Assembly (NCBI GenBank): GCA_029204225.1
Contig: CM055111.1
Span: 2,366,421 to 2,430,420, forward strand
DNA length: 64,000 nt
From: Diphasiastrum complanatum
Lineage: Eukaryota; Streptophyta; Lycopodiopsida; Lycopodiales; Lycopodiaceae
Direction: 5' to 3'
In this document: positions 1 to 11,272 of the stretch, in pieces
Numbering within the stretch: the first letter of the stretch is position 1
Layout of the letters: each line of letters opens with the position of its first letter
Made by a program: the position numbers and the translations under genes
Notes under the pieces: generated by a model
Database searches by the model: none
Told to the model about the DNA's origin: nothing
What the model saw: only the letters and a program-made list of their open reading frames with translations

Positions 1-278
1 GGGAAATGGGTATGCTGTCGAGGAAGGTCATTGATTGCTTGCATTTCGCTTATATCCCACTTAGCGAAGCCTTCAACTACCTCTTCCAAGCATGAAACTC
101 CACATGAGGGATAAGGTAATTTAGCTTGTGGAACACACGCGCTTGTGACATTTACAGATGCACATCCTTCACCTAGCGGGACTAAATGACATATGGCCCT
201 TGGATCCATGCTTGTGATAGTAGCAAGGCCAACCATGTGGCTACCAACATACAAACGTACTTCATCACCTGCAATCAT
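1..278 (-). pseudogene. DUF8039-like domain fragment of a plant transposon-associated protein
   Basis: The minus strand is open to the window edge for about 92 codons. It reads AGDEVRLYVGSHMVGLATI, then a DPRAICHLVPLGEG segment, LPYP, and a VVEGFAKWD ending. This order (V.LY.. VA.., H..PLG, LPYP, then a final aromatic W segment) is the layout I know from DUF8039 modules in plant Ptta/En/Spm-associated proteins. A plausible splice acceptor (TATTGCAG) lies just upstream at about 279-283, so this may be an internal exon. If that site is not used, the frame could start at an ATG at 329. The rest lies outside the window. Assignment is by pattern only; a related end of the same module appears near 55.6-55.75 kb. 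Confidence 0.5.
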
Positions 279-724
279 CTGCAATATTGAAAATGTCATA
301 TGGACTTCATGCCTTGTGGAACAACACATATTGTCAATTCGAGAAAGTAAAAATTAGCAAAATTATCAATGCTTATATTATGTTTATTCGTGGCAGTTGA
401 TCTCAAAACACAATATTTATATTGTTTCAATTGCCTCCACATTTTGTGTCATTACTAAAGTTGACACACCATGAAATTATTGAAAGTATCCAATTGTCTA
501 TAAAGGTAGAGCAACAATCATTCAAAAACCTAGCATTGAATCAACTTTACAGATGTTCAGCATGAAGACAGAGAAACTTTCATTTCTTTAAAATGGCTTT
601 CTACAATGTGTTTAAAGTTGCATGGACTAGAATCTTACTTGTATTGGGCTTGAGTTGATGTCCTAAGATAGGGTGGCTTTTTTTAGATATGACGAGCATG
701 ATACATAGTAATGTTTACATACTC

Positions 725-744
725 GGTTCGAACCGGCCGGTTCG
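725..744. repeat. Palindromic GGTTCGAACC / CCGGCCGG motif
   Basis: Two overlapping perfect palindromes are visible: GGTTCGAACC (725-734) and CGAACCGGCCGGTTCG (729-744), followed by further GAACCG/TTCGAA half-sites to about 800. The style resembles the palindromic subterminal sequence of the hAT-like element at 51034, but I found no matching opposite end here. The rest of 300-1640 has no supported gene. A short stretch near 1105-1140 (GGGCCCTTTTGTACT core) recurs near 25980. Confidence 0.5.
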
Positions 745-1649
745 ATGGTGTGAACCGCTTTTGAATCGGATAGGCCTTGTTCGAACTGTCGAACGATTCA
801 AATTGGTTATAGGATTTTTGTATTTTTATTGAAACTCTATTTTAGGACAAATCATGATTCTTAATACGTAAACTTAGTAATAGCCCTGTATCAAGCTAAG
901 TTGGGATTCGAGGATGTCTATATTACATAAAGCTAGCATAGTCATTGAATCATTGTAGACTTTGGACACTGGATTTATTGACACTAGATTGAAGGCCTTT
1001 GAGGGTTCGCTGGAAATTTACAAATTACAAAACAACAATATACTCTCTTTTAAGTCCCCCAAATGTCGTTGCCTTAATTTTGACGAATTTGTCCATCCTC
1101 TGTGGCATTTTTTATAGGGCCCTTTTGTACTCAAAAACTCCTGTAATGAGCACCCTTATTGCATGAAGACATCAAAAGACATGACAAGGAGTACATGAAT
1201 ATCAAGAGACCGAGGAGATCCAAATTGAAAACCCATACTACTGATTCCTATTCATAATGTTCATATTTGTACATTGCATGTAGAGGTGCATATAATAGAA
1301 AAAAGAATACATCTTCACATCTTGTTTGCATGGAATACCAAGCCAGAGTCATTTTCGAAGCAAGCCATTTCCAGATGAGAGGACGTTTTGTCTAAAACAG
1401 GCTCGCATTTTATGTCCATGTGGCCCAATCAGTTCTTGACATAGTGGCTTCTATGTAACACAATTCATGTCTGGGAAAATTTGAATTTCTGGTCTAGTAG
1501 ATTGGACGCATACTATTGGCTGGCATGTGCGGACTAAACTACTTGGGTTAACCTCAACTTAAAGTTATCTTGGGAGTCACAAATAGGTTTGGCGGCTATT
1601 ATGCTCTGGACTTCATATTGACAAGTTCAAACATGAGACTCTTCAAGCT

Positions 1650-2340
1650 ATGGCGATGAGAAGAAGACCGAGATCCTTGATATGCTCTGCAATTTTTTAT
1701 AATGAGAGGGAACACAATGGCACATGGATTGCCCGTGAATATCATAAGGCTTCTTGGGTACTGATGCATCCATCGACGATGGGGGCTTTTCGTCAAAAGA
1801 AAAATGCCAAGTATACATTCAGATCATATTGAATAGGTCGGATTATTGATTTCAAAGTATCTCCAGGAGGACAAACCATTTTAGACGTGCTTGTTCAACA
1901 TGTTTATATGCATTCAGAACTTAATGTGGATGCTGTAAATCCACATGATTTTCAAAAATGTAACTGTAAGTATCTTAATCTTTTGGGTTGCTTGTCATTT
2001 TTAACATGTAATTGTATTTATGAATGGGAGCTTATTATGATTTTGTATTGCAAATCTATATCCTTCAAATATACATGAATGAGAACCTGTGGTGTTTCTT
2101 TAAGGTATTATAGATGTCATCCATTTAGAAATTGACAAATTGCAATATAGAGGACGAACAACAAAAGAGCTTGCAGAATTTGGAATATTTTTTTATGATG
2201 CTATATATATTCCAGACATAAATGGAAGAATGAGAAAACTAGAGTGTATACCTCTATCTAATTTTTAAGATAACGTGTGGTGGATTGTACCTGATTGCGT
2301 GGTAATGTAGAAGTGTGCAAGAAACTTCTCGAGTGAGCAG
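1650..2340 (+). pseudogene. Broken copy 1 of an unrecognised two-exon gene (paralogue at 24499-25528)
   Basis: Exon 1 (1650-1965) begins MAMRRRPRSL and contains WVLMHPS, GAFRQKK, a VLVQHVYMHSEL stretch and a C-terminal KCNC. Exon 2 starts about 2105 (CIIDVI.., LQYRGR, KELAEFG, IYIPD.NGR). A GTAAGT donor follows AACT, and the acceptor is TTTCTTTAAG. The same phase and the same motif order occur in the minus-strand copy at 25.5 kb, which shows this is a real gene family. This copy has a TGA where the paralogue has Trp (in SYW, about 1830-1832), a TAA after PLSNF, and further stops before WIVPD. It is therefore a decayed copy. The function is unknown to me; no catalytic motif stands out. Confidence 0.65.
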
Positions 2341-2392
2341 CATATTGAGCGGTTGGTTGCTATGGTGCTCATGTGGTGTTCTCGTGAGGATC

Positions 2393-3600
2393 CTATCGTG
2401 ATTCATAATTGACGTGTCGAGCAGGTAGGACTTTGTGGGGTTGTTTTGGGCAATCTTTGAAACTATGCTTTCTGACACAGTCGGGACACTCGGCGTGGTA
2501 CTTGGTCTTGACTTGGCAATTAACCATGAAATGGCCGGTTTCACCACAGATGAAACATCTAGTGTGCAATGGCACTTGTATAACGGCATAGCCATCTTGT
2601 ATGGCTAATGGTTCTGAACTTTCAGGTGGATATTCATGATAAGTCAAGGAATGTCTAGATGGTGACGATTGTTCTTCATATCGTTGGATAGTATGTGCTT
2701 GGATAGGCTGATATGAAGGACAAGCATCATTAGGATGCATAGCCCAGTAGTGTGGGCACCATATTGGTTTTTGTCTATAAGGTACCTGTGCAAGGTTTGG
2801 CTGACCAGACATACTTCTTTGGATAGACTTCAGGGTAGTTTGAAGCTCATTGGTGAGTTTCTCCATTTATAGTTGGTGTTGCTTATTAAGCAACTCCAAC
2901 TGGGATTTCCAAAGCTGATCTTGGGTGTCCTCGATTGGCTTCGACTCATGGACAGGAGCACGTGGTGCTCTCCTTTCTCTGGATACATCAACATCTGATC
3001 CTTCATCTTCCTCTTTGATGGCATCAGACATAGCTAACTTTAGCCTCATATATTCATCATTGAATTTAAGCTCACGTCTGATTCATCTTGGAAGGCTGAC
3101 TAAGAACCAGATAATGAGCATCTGTTCAAAGGGCTATTCTTGTACTTGACTTTTGAGACATTTGAAATCTCGATATAGTCTCGTACACGTTCTTCTTTTG
3201 TCATCTTGATGTTACTTAATTTGACAAAAGGACATTCGATCAAGAACTATGGCTTAAAACGCTTGATAAAGGACTCTTTCAAAATTGACCAGTCCGTCTT
3301 ACCTTTATGATCGAGGTTAAAAAACCAGTCACGTGCTTTAGCTATCATGGACCATAGCATCTGGAGATGTTTCACCGTAAACGTCACACACATTCTCAAA
3401 GATTTGCAAGAATCTCTGAGGGTTCGAACTACCGTCAAACTTTGGTAGATCTAACTTGGGTGTTCTTTTCTCATGATGAGCACCATGGGTTGCAAAAACG
3501 CCATTAAGGTGGGTTCTGGCCTGTGAGGGTTCAGTACCATAAAAATGGGCTTGTGCTCGTGAAGACTCGGCTCTATCAGGTTCTTATTCTATGAATGGAT
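2393..3600 (-). pseudogene. Degenerate LTR-retrotransposon gag with zinc knuckle
   Basis: Read 5' to 3' on the minus strand. About 3560-3370 encodes PKLDLPKFDGSSNPQRFLQI, and a shifted frame then gives ARDWFFNLDHKGKTDWS and FIKRFKP, the classic retrotrans_gag core. Further on (3200-3000) is a charged TKEERVRDY segment. A 157-codon frame at 2866-2393 carries the knuckle CFICGETGHFMVNC (CX2CX4HX4C, residues 104-117) and a second Cys/His cluster CPDCVRKHSFKDC. At least two frameshifts separate these parts. No protease, RT or integrase follows; downstream is the unrelated plus-strand pseudogene. The gag style is compatible with Ty3-type elements, but the clade cannot be fixed. Confidence 0.75.
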
Positions 3601-3790
3601 TTGTGGATGGCTCGTGGAGTTGGGACCGCATTCGGTAGAACCTATGACATCTGATTTGTTCAGCTGTAGGGGACCTTACCTAGTATGGATAATCTTCTGG
3701 GATTTCAAGATCTGTATGAGGGTCCATTGGGTACTGTTGTGTCTTTTTTGTATTGGGTATGAGTTTCTGATATTTTTTTATTTTTCAAGG

Positions 3791-3791
<1 letters not shown>

Positions 3792-3822
<31 letters not shown>
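3792..3822. repeat. (TA)n microsatellite
   Basis: About 15 uninterrupted TA units. The surrounding 3600-3950 has no supported gene. Confidence 0.9.
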
Positions 3823-3824
<2 letters not shown>

Positions 3825-3949
3825 CTAATAGAGAAGGTAAGGTAGAGACTCGGTATGAAAAATGCTTCGTATTGGTATAAGTTTTATTTTTTGAAATTTC
3901 TTTGCTGAATTTCTTTTTTCAAACTCTAAGGCTTTGGGAAGATGGTGGT

Positions 3950-4735
3950 TCGGTCGAAATGACAATTAGAGGTCTCGTTTGAAAGTTATGTGGGTTGGTC
4001 TTGATTCGGTCCGGTCAAGATGGGAGTTAATTGATTTGGTCGAGAATTGACGTAATTGCCTCGGTCGAGATCTGATCGCATCCTTCGGTCGAGAACTGAA
4101 CCAAAATCTTCGGGCGAGATTAGACTGGAGCCTTCGGTCGAGATGCCAACGGAAGCCTTCGGTCGAGATCTGACTGGAGCCTTTGGTCGAGATCTAACTG
4201 AAGTGCTCTGGTTGAGATTTGAAAGGAGTGCTCTGGTTGAGATCTGAAAGGAGTGCTCGTTCGAGATCGGACATGAGTGTTCCGGTCGAGATCATAAAGA
4301 CGGCTCTGGTTGAGATCTGAAAGGAGTGCTTCGGTTGAGATCTGAAAGGACTTCTCTGGTCGAGATCGGACAAACGGCTCCAGTCAAGATCTGACTGGAG
4401 GGCTCCGGTTGAGATCTGACTGGAGAGCTCCGGTTGAGAACTGATTGGAACACTCCGGTTGAGATTTGACTGGAATGCTCCGGTTAGGATTTGACTGGAT
4501 CGCTCCGGTTGAGATTTCAAAACAAATTTTGTTTTTTGTAAGCACCTGCGACGGTCGAGATGGTAAGAAAGAGAGGCTCGGCTGAGATGGGAGAGAAGGT
4601 GCTTGGCTGAGATGTGAGAGAGGGTGTTCGGTTGAGACGTGAGAGAAGGAGGAGTCGGCTGATACGTGAGAGAGGGTGTTCGGCTGAGACATGATAGAGG
4701 GCGCTCGGCTGAGACATGAGAGAAGGAGGAGTTTA
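3950..4735. repeat. Minisatellite, ~24-25 bp unit, roughly 28 imperfect copies
   Basis: Successive units follow the pattern CGGTTGAGATCTGACTGGAG plus GCTC, with GGTCGAGATC as an alternative head. From about 4010 to 4520 the units are 23-26 bp; from 4550 to 4735 a GGCTGAGACGTGAGAGAGGG variant takes over. The unit is not a multiple of three throughout. The 232-codon minus-strand frame across it (4892-4194) is therefore most likely a by-product of a stop-free repeat and not a gene. Confidence 0.9.
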
Positions 4736-4739
4736 GACC

Positions 4740-5229
4740 ACAGAAATCAGTAGGATCTAAGTCGTTAGGCACCCTCTTTACAATCATAGTTTTGAGAGCA
4801 TGGAAAATTTTCATTGATTTGGGAGCATGGAGTAACAGAGAAAGCCCCCATGATTGGATGTGATCTCCCGTTGAAATGGCCCTAACAAGCAATCGCTTGT
4901 TTTAGTTTTTGTCGGATCTACTTTTGTTTCTCGGTTAATCTTGCACAGAGCATAGGAAGTGTATTATTCTATGAGGACAATCTCACAATCTGTAAATTGT
5001 TAATAATTTTCAATTGAGAGCTCTGATTATTCTTTAGAACTATAAGACTCTCATCAATAGTACTAATAATTTCATTTCTTGGATTATCCCACTTGTATAC
5101 TTTATCATTCAGATGACAAAAATGGTTGATCGTTGCACTAAATAGTTTACTCTCCTCTACTATTGAATATCATCTTTGTACAAAGAGGATTCATCTATAT
5201 GTGCAAAAGTTGATGGTAGCTTAATCTCC
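4740..5229. other. No gene recognised
   Basis: AT-rich sequence between the minisatellite and the gag-like remnant. I see no conserved frame, repeat or hairpin. Confidence 0.5.
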
Positions 5230-5720
5230 TTTGGTATCTTTGTAAGATTTGATGATTGTGGATCTAAGTAATGAAGTACTTGCTCGGTTAGTTGGTCCTC
5301 CATCAATCATTGTTAACATGTTACCATCGTCTGTAATTTCTACAGGTTCATTAACCGATGGGTTTGGTATCCATTTTGTTTGAATAAGTTCAGCAGCTAT
5401 ATAAGAAAGATATAACGTTGTCTGGCTTGATTAACTGGGTTGAATGCGCATTTAAAAGATTCATGAGAAAATCTATTGCTAAACACACATCTAGACTGAT
5501 ATTGTGTTTGAAAAGGGCCCTTATTCGGACATTCATTCCCAGTGTGATTTCTCCTACAGATAGAACACCACACGCTCTCTCTTCTTGGGTATGTATTTCT
5601 GGGTTTGAAGATTTTTGAAGGTCTTTTGAATCTCATCTAACTGACTCTTATGAACTTTATTCATTTTTTCGAACTCATCCCGCATATCCATAGTGCGTGA
5701 TATTTCAATAACATTCACAC
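5230..5720 (-). pseudogene. Gag-like zinc-finger remnant of a second retroelement
   Basis: On the minus strand a coiled-coil-like stretch (DEFEKMNKVHKSQLDEIQKT, about 5690-5640) leads, after a frame change, into WCSICRRNHTGNECPNKG, a Cys-X2-Cys-X4-His-X4-Cys knuckle near 5565-5525. After another frame break comes AAELIQTKWIPNPS and EITDDGNMLTMIDGGPTN. The layout (helical region, knuckle, Pro-rich tail) suits a gag C-terminus. It differs from the gag at 2393-3600, so it is a separate insertion or family. The element name and strand mates are unknown. Confidence 0.45.
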
Positions 5721-8039
5721 GTGTGAAATATAGTAGCTTACTGGTTTTGTATGGACATCAACAATACTTTATTATTCATATCTAATTTTGTCAAGTTCTA
5801 TTAGAGTTTAAAGCTTCTATGCATTGATAGTGCTAGTTTTCTACATTGTCAATGGTGCTAGATGTGCTATCTTAAGTAATCAGGTAGAAACTGTGTAAGC
5901 CTCATGGTGAATCCCAAAAGATGGAATGACCATGTAGGAACTAGTATTTCTAGGCAAGGTAATAAATGCAAGTAGGCCGCTCTTAGAAAAGTAGAGTGAG
6001 CCACCTTTTGATGGTGACATCTAATGGAGGGCATAATTCCACTTGTACTTTGTGTAATGAAATGCCACTAGGATGCCACCTAAGAAGCTCTCTTGCTTAT
6101 TTAAGAGACTCCCTCTTTGTAGAAGGGAGGATTTTGTAAATGTACCAACTCCATGCTGAAATGAGAAGATCTTCCATGAGTTTTGATGCATTCTTGAGCT
6201 CCTTGATCATTCTTGTTTCTTGGGTGACGCATTAATGATCTTGCTCTTCCATTTCCTTTGTGTGTGGTTGTGGTTTGTAGAGTGGATTAGATTTCCTGCT
6301 TTCCTAGAGTGGATTACTTTTCATTTCTTGTTTGTGGATTAGTGTAGGAATCAACATTCAGGTAAACTAAATAGGCTAGAAATGTGGTATAAATCTTGGA
6401 TATCTTCCAACATTCTAGTTCTTGATGTTTTTGGGATGTCCAAGAATCAAAAGACTGGTTGGTCTTTTTTATTCTTGGACTTCTAAAATGCTGTAGATTA
6501 GTTTTTTGTTTAAGTTCTGTAGATAAATGCAGGTGTATGCAACTCGTTCTTAGAGTAGGTAGTTGTAGAAATTGTTGAACGTTCATTTGGGCTGCATGCT
6601 GATCTGTAAATGAATGTTCATGGCTTGCATCTCTGTTTGAGTGTGAGTGCTTTCAAGAGAGAATGACCCTTAGTGTCCTGTGACAGGCACATGACAAAAT
6701 ACTACAAAGATAATCAGTCCATTTTTGCCTGGCCTGGGCATTGTAACAAATAAGAAAACAACAAATTAATGTCCAAACGAGCCTGGTAACAAGCAGAGAT
6801 AGTTTTGAAACTAAGAAGAAGCAAAGAACTAGTAAACAAATCCTCCCAAGTAGAGGATCTGTCAACATTTGACCTGTTGCCGCTTGCACAACTCACATTT
6901 TGAAACGTTACATGTTGCAACACTACCTTTGATCCAATCCGTACAAGCAATTCGAAACATTTTCAGATCCGTTCATAGTTCAGAATGACCCGCACACACC
7001 CTCCACACGTCCTACATATATCCTCAGCTCCTCCTACATTCTCCTCTACCCACAGTTTACCCATCGTCCCCAACTCCCTTCGTCACCATCTCAGCTATTC
7101 TTGTTCCTAACAAATATAATATATCTTTGTTGAGTGCGTTTGTAATTAGGTCTACAGTCATGTCTGGGTATTCGACAAATAGGTATTTTCTCCTCGCTTT
7201 ATCCAACTTCTGTTGTTTGCCATCAAGAATGTGATCAATCAGTGATAGAGAGTTCATTCTCTTTTTCCTTTTGCTTCTATTGGCACGTGTACACCATGAG
7301 TGTCAGGCCCTCCTCCTCGTTCTCAACTTCTGTTATATTAACTTGGTCAAGAATATATTGTTTGACGGCTTGTTTTTTTATGCAATCATGCACCATGTGT
7401 CTTGGTCCCATCACAGGTTAAGTCCATTGGGTTATGTCTTAAAGGTCATGTCTTCCAAACATGGCCCTCAAGTTGTGGCCAGAACCATGACCTAATGATC
7501 ACTTCATTATTTGAATAGCCTATCCATAAAATCTGATTCCATATCCCTATCTGAAATGCAACTCCTTGCCTCAGCGGTTTTGGAGACAGTACGAGTTTTG
7601 GAGCGCCTATCAAGGGCCAGTACAAGTGATGCCTAAAATGTATCTCCCTACCCCTGTCTACGTTGTGACTTCCGGGCCCCAATTAAACTGTGACTACTTG
7701 CCTTCAATGAAACTCTCTACCTAGATGAAACTCTCTCTGCCCCTGCTGCCTACATTCACTTCCTGACCTCAACTAAAATGTGACTCCATGTAGTTGCCAA
7801 AAATGTGACTCCCTAGATCACTATCTAAAATGCAATACTTTGCCTCAATGCAACTTGAGCCAGCTTCAAGTTGTTGATTTCCAAAAACTTGAAGTAACTT
7901 CAAGTTATTAAGTTTCAATTTTGTTTTGTTGATAGTGATGTGCGTCTCTTCCAATACCTATCTAGTAAATAAGTGTTTGTCCTAAGCCTTTTAATCATTG
8001 TATAAGGACCCAACCATCCAGGCCTAAATTTTTTTTGCT
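5721..8039. other. No gene recognised
   Basis: Only short frames without recognisable motifs. About 7500-7860 has a loose recurrence of a TGTGACTCC/CTCCCTAC phrase, too diverged to define a unit. Confidence 0.45.
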
Positions 8040-8830
8040 AATTTTATTTTCTTTAAAGGATAACGAGCTTAAAGCTTTACACTTTTGGGTCTTTAAAAGC
8101 ACATCCTTAATATAATTTTTTTGGTTAATATAATCTGAAAACTTTAGAAAACATTGTTAATCTGGGACTAGGAGTATTTCAAGAATATCGACCATATAAA
8201 GTTTGAAATGGATTCTTGAACAATCAATGTATGAAAAGCATGTAGAACATAGAGAGAGTACATTGATACATAGAGAGAGTACATTGATATCATCTATTCA
8301 GCCTTGCAATCTCAACTCAAATCAAGTTCGAGTTGATGTTTTGATTGACATTTTAAACGCATGAATTCAAGCCTATACTAAAGGATAGGCACTTGGTTGG
8401 AGGCAATTTCTTATGCAACTCCTTCACATTTCTTTTCTTATATGCATAAAACTTTCTACTAATGTCATTTTCTTTGAAGGTTAATAAACATAAAGTTTCG
8501 GACTTTCTGTGAAGTTTTTAAAAATACATCTTTATAATAATCTTTCTTGTTTTTTTGTTGTGTAATCTATAAATTTTGTAAAATTGCCATTACGTGCATA
8601 TAATTGTTGAGCAATTTTAAAGTTCAAAAAATATTGTAAGAGTCTAAAACTAGGTGGAAATAACATATGGTTTTCTGTTATTTTCAACTTGAATCAACTT
8701 TGAGAATGATTTAATTGACTATTTTTAAAGCATAAATTTAAACCTATATTAAAAGATAGACACTTGGTTGAAAGTAATTCCTTATGCGATTTTATGCCCC
8801 TGCTTAAAATATTTTCTTTAGAATCTTTTT
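8040..8830. repeat. Diverged tandem duplication, ~400 bp unit
   Basis: The block starting about 8050 (TTCTTTAAAGGATAACGAGC, then a CACATCCTTAATATAAT phrase, a GGGACTAGGAG phrase and AAGCCTATACTAAAGGATAG) is matched in the same order from about 8470 (TTCTTTGAAGGTTAATAAAC, then ACATCTTTATAATAATC, AAACTAGGTGGAA and AACCTATATTAAAAGATAG). Both end in CACTTGGTTG plus an AATT(C/T)CTTATGC phrase. No coding content. 8831-9286 is AT-rich with no supported gene, apart from a 17-base T run near 9265. Confidence 0.65.
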
Positions 8831-9286
8831 GTTTTTGAGAGCCCTAGAAGCCCTATGACATTTCCCTTCTTGCAAAATCTTGTTCATAAGCAAGGTATAG
8901 TGTAGAGAATTTATGATTAAAAAACAATGTTTTATGATAAATGGTAGAACTCAAATCCCATACAATGAATTTTTAACTCTTTTATTTATAAGAATCATTT
9001 TTTCATTTGAATTCACAAGATTACTATAAGCTACATATTATCATACTATTTACAAAAGCCAAGGAAGAACATCCATTTGTCAAAAATAACATTAATGAAT
9101 TGTACCATAATTGTTCATGAATGTCACGACTCAAATCTCACATAAGAAACTTTTGTACCAAGGCCTTTAAAAAAATTCTCATGTCTTTCTCGCTGAAGTT
9201 TGAGGAATCTTTTGATGAACATAAATCTAAAAGATTGAAAGTCGTCAAAACATCGCCTCGACTTTTTTTTTTTTTTTTTGTGATAC

Positions 9287-9985
9287 TCACATAATAGATT
9301 TTTTTGATGAGCATTCACAGAGTCTATAAGGCAGAAACAAAGAATAAGTAAAATTAATCAAATGTTTATATTCGCAAGAATCTTTCAATGGCTCTTGCCC
9401 CAATCGATTGTTTTCGATATAATACGGTATGCTTGGAGCATCTCTAACACGAAGCAAATATGGCCAAAGAATTGTGTTCAGAAAATCAACTTCAGAACAA
9501 TTGTTAAAGGGATGAAACAAAATCCCATTACCAGGTGGATTTACACAAGCTTTGTATGGAGCATCATCAATCAACAAAGTATTGATTGGAAGCATTTCGT
9601 AGCATCTGTTCCAAAGGTAGCTCAATGGATTGAAAAAGGCTCGAACTTGTCGGTTTCTGGGCATTCTATACTTTGTCTCACTAAAGCATTTTGTTTGATT
9701 CCAAACAATATGAAAGTTATAACGTCGTTTTCCAATTACATTAAAAAATGTAACACATTCTTGGATGATTTGCATTGTCATAGAGCTCCAAATTCCGACT
9801 TCAAAATGTTGGAACAAATAATCCAATAACAACTGTTGCTCCTCTACGCAATTGAATCGTGCTATCTCCAAGCATGAAGTATGCACATTCACTATTTGGT
9901 TTTCCTTGCCATTTCTTCACAAGAAGTCCATTCAAGTTAAGTATTATATATTTCATAGGCCGATGACACATTGATAGTCCCAATC
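9287..9985 (-). pseudogene. FCP1/NIF-type phosphatase-like domain protein
   Basis: Minus-strand exon beginning after a GTATTGCAG acceptor at 9986. Motifs in order: KYIILNLNGLL (the FCP1 signature region), HFEVGIWSSM, IVWNQTKC, then INTLLIDDAPYKACVNPPGN, ILWPYLLRVRDA and NNRLGQEPL. These match plant FCP1-homology/SCP-like proteins, which act on phosphoproteins such as RNA polymerase II CTD in canonical members. Both acidic catalytic positions of DXDX are Asn here (NLN), so hydrolase activity is doubtful. A one-base frame change is needed near 9895-9930 to join LNLNGLL to the rest of the domain. That is either a real lesion or an assembly indel. The gene ends with its stop near 9287. The acidic ORF at 10148-10681 on the same strand may be its 5' exon. 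Confidence 0.6.
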
Positions 9986-10147
9986 CTGCAATACAATCAC
10001 ATTGCAAATTAAAAAAACAAACGTGCCATTCATTGAACTTTAGTTTGATTTTATAACTAGATACATTTATAATCATCTTTTTGATAGGACTTCGCAACAA
10101 GAATTGTCACTCCAAAGAACTTCATAATAGACTGAATATCAAAAATT

Positions 10148-10681
10148 TTATTCTATAAATGTTTCAAATTCATTGATAGTTGCAAAATCCATTTTGTCCA
10201 AAATTTGTTGAAGCTCTACATTACTTTTGGAGCATGCATATGGTCGATGCAATATGTTTCCATGAGTAGGTTTGAATCTATAAAGAGATCCAATCCTAGC
10301 TTTACCAAAACTCGTATTCAAAACAATTCTGATCTTTTCATCCAAATAATGAAGAGCATAATCACATTGAATGTTTGAATTACTTGGACATTTCAATGGA
10401 CCTTTTCCACTTCCATTATCCATAGTAGAAGAAGAATCAACAATAGAACAATCCATTGAAAGTGATTCAAAGAAATCAATGTCACCACGCTTGACAAGTG
10501 AACAACCAATCTCCTCATTTGTGCTTGTAGCACATTGCAATGTTTGAAAATACTCCTCAGCATTATTTACAAACATATCTTGGTCAATAGCATGCACATC
10601 CATATTTGTTTCTAATATTGCATCGTATTGTAAGTCTTGCACTTTGCATGAATTTATAGTCTCAAATTCAACTGCATCCAT
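10148..10681 (-). CDS. Hypothetical acidic protein, 177 codons, possibly the N-terminal exon of the FCP1-like gene
   Basis: Clean frame from MDAVEFETIN to EFETFIE with no internal stops. It is Asp/Glu-rich with a moderate Cys content and a central segment YLDEKIRIVLNTSFGKARIG. No domain, signal peptide or membrane segment is recognisable. It ends about 160 bp upstream of the FCP1-like exon acceptor on the same strand, so it could be an upstream exon or a separate short gene. I did not find a convincing donor at its 3' end. The 10682-11270 gap downstream of the next gene is AT-rich and holds no supported gene. Confidence 0.45.
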   Translation of the reverse strand: MDAVEFETINSCKVQDLQYDAILETNMDVHAIDQDMFVNNAEEYFQTLQCATSTNEEIGCSLVKRGDIDFFESLSMDCSIVDSSSTMDNGSGKGPLKCPSNSNIQCDYALHYLDEKIRIVLNTSFGKARIGSLYRFKPTHGNILHRPYACSKSNVELQQILDKMDFATINEFETFIE

Positions 10682-11272
10682 TTTTTAAAGTCGTAATTGA
10701 GAACAGGCTGCTAAACAACACATGAGAATATAAATATAAAAACAATTTTCAAACTAATATAAAATTTACAGCTTTTATTTTAAATTTAACACATACCAAA
10801 CTAACAAGTACAATTCAAAATCTCTATTAGAAAACAACTCAAAATATTTTCAAACTAGTCTAGACAACTCAAAATAAATTCAAGTAACATCTCCGACATA
10901 CAAAAAAAAGTACAAGAAGATCAAATATAATTTATGTCATGAAACTTATTTACTTCAAGTTTGATTCAAATGAAAGTACATCTTTTACAAATAAACATCA
11001 ACAAAAGTTGAAACTGTACATAATTAAAATCTTAATTACCAAGATTATGTGATCATTACAAATTGTGCATATAAACTTCATAAAACCATCATAATAAAAA
11101 TGAAACAACATTTCAAGACCAGAAATGATTTTTGAGATTTTAAATTTCATAAAAATATGAAAGGAATCAAAATTTGTTTACATAACTTTTTTCAAATTAC
11201 ATTTTCTATTTTTGTGGAGGTTTTTTCAAGGCTTCAACAAAATATTGTTTCATAGCATTTTTAAGAATTCTT

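Noticed and set aside
721-1090. Complete hAT-like element starting at the palindrome
   Set aside because: No matching opposite terminus or 8 bp duplication could be found.
4194-4892. 232-codon minus frame as a gene
   Set aside because: It lies on the minisatellite, and other frames are open there too.
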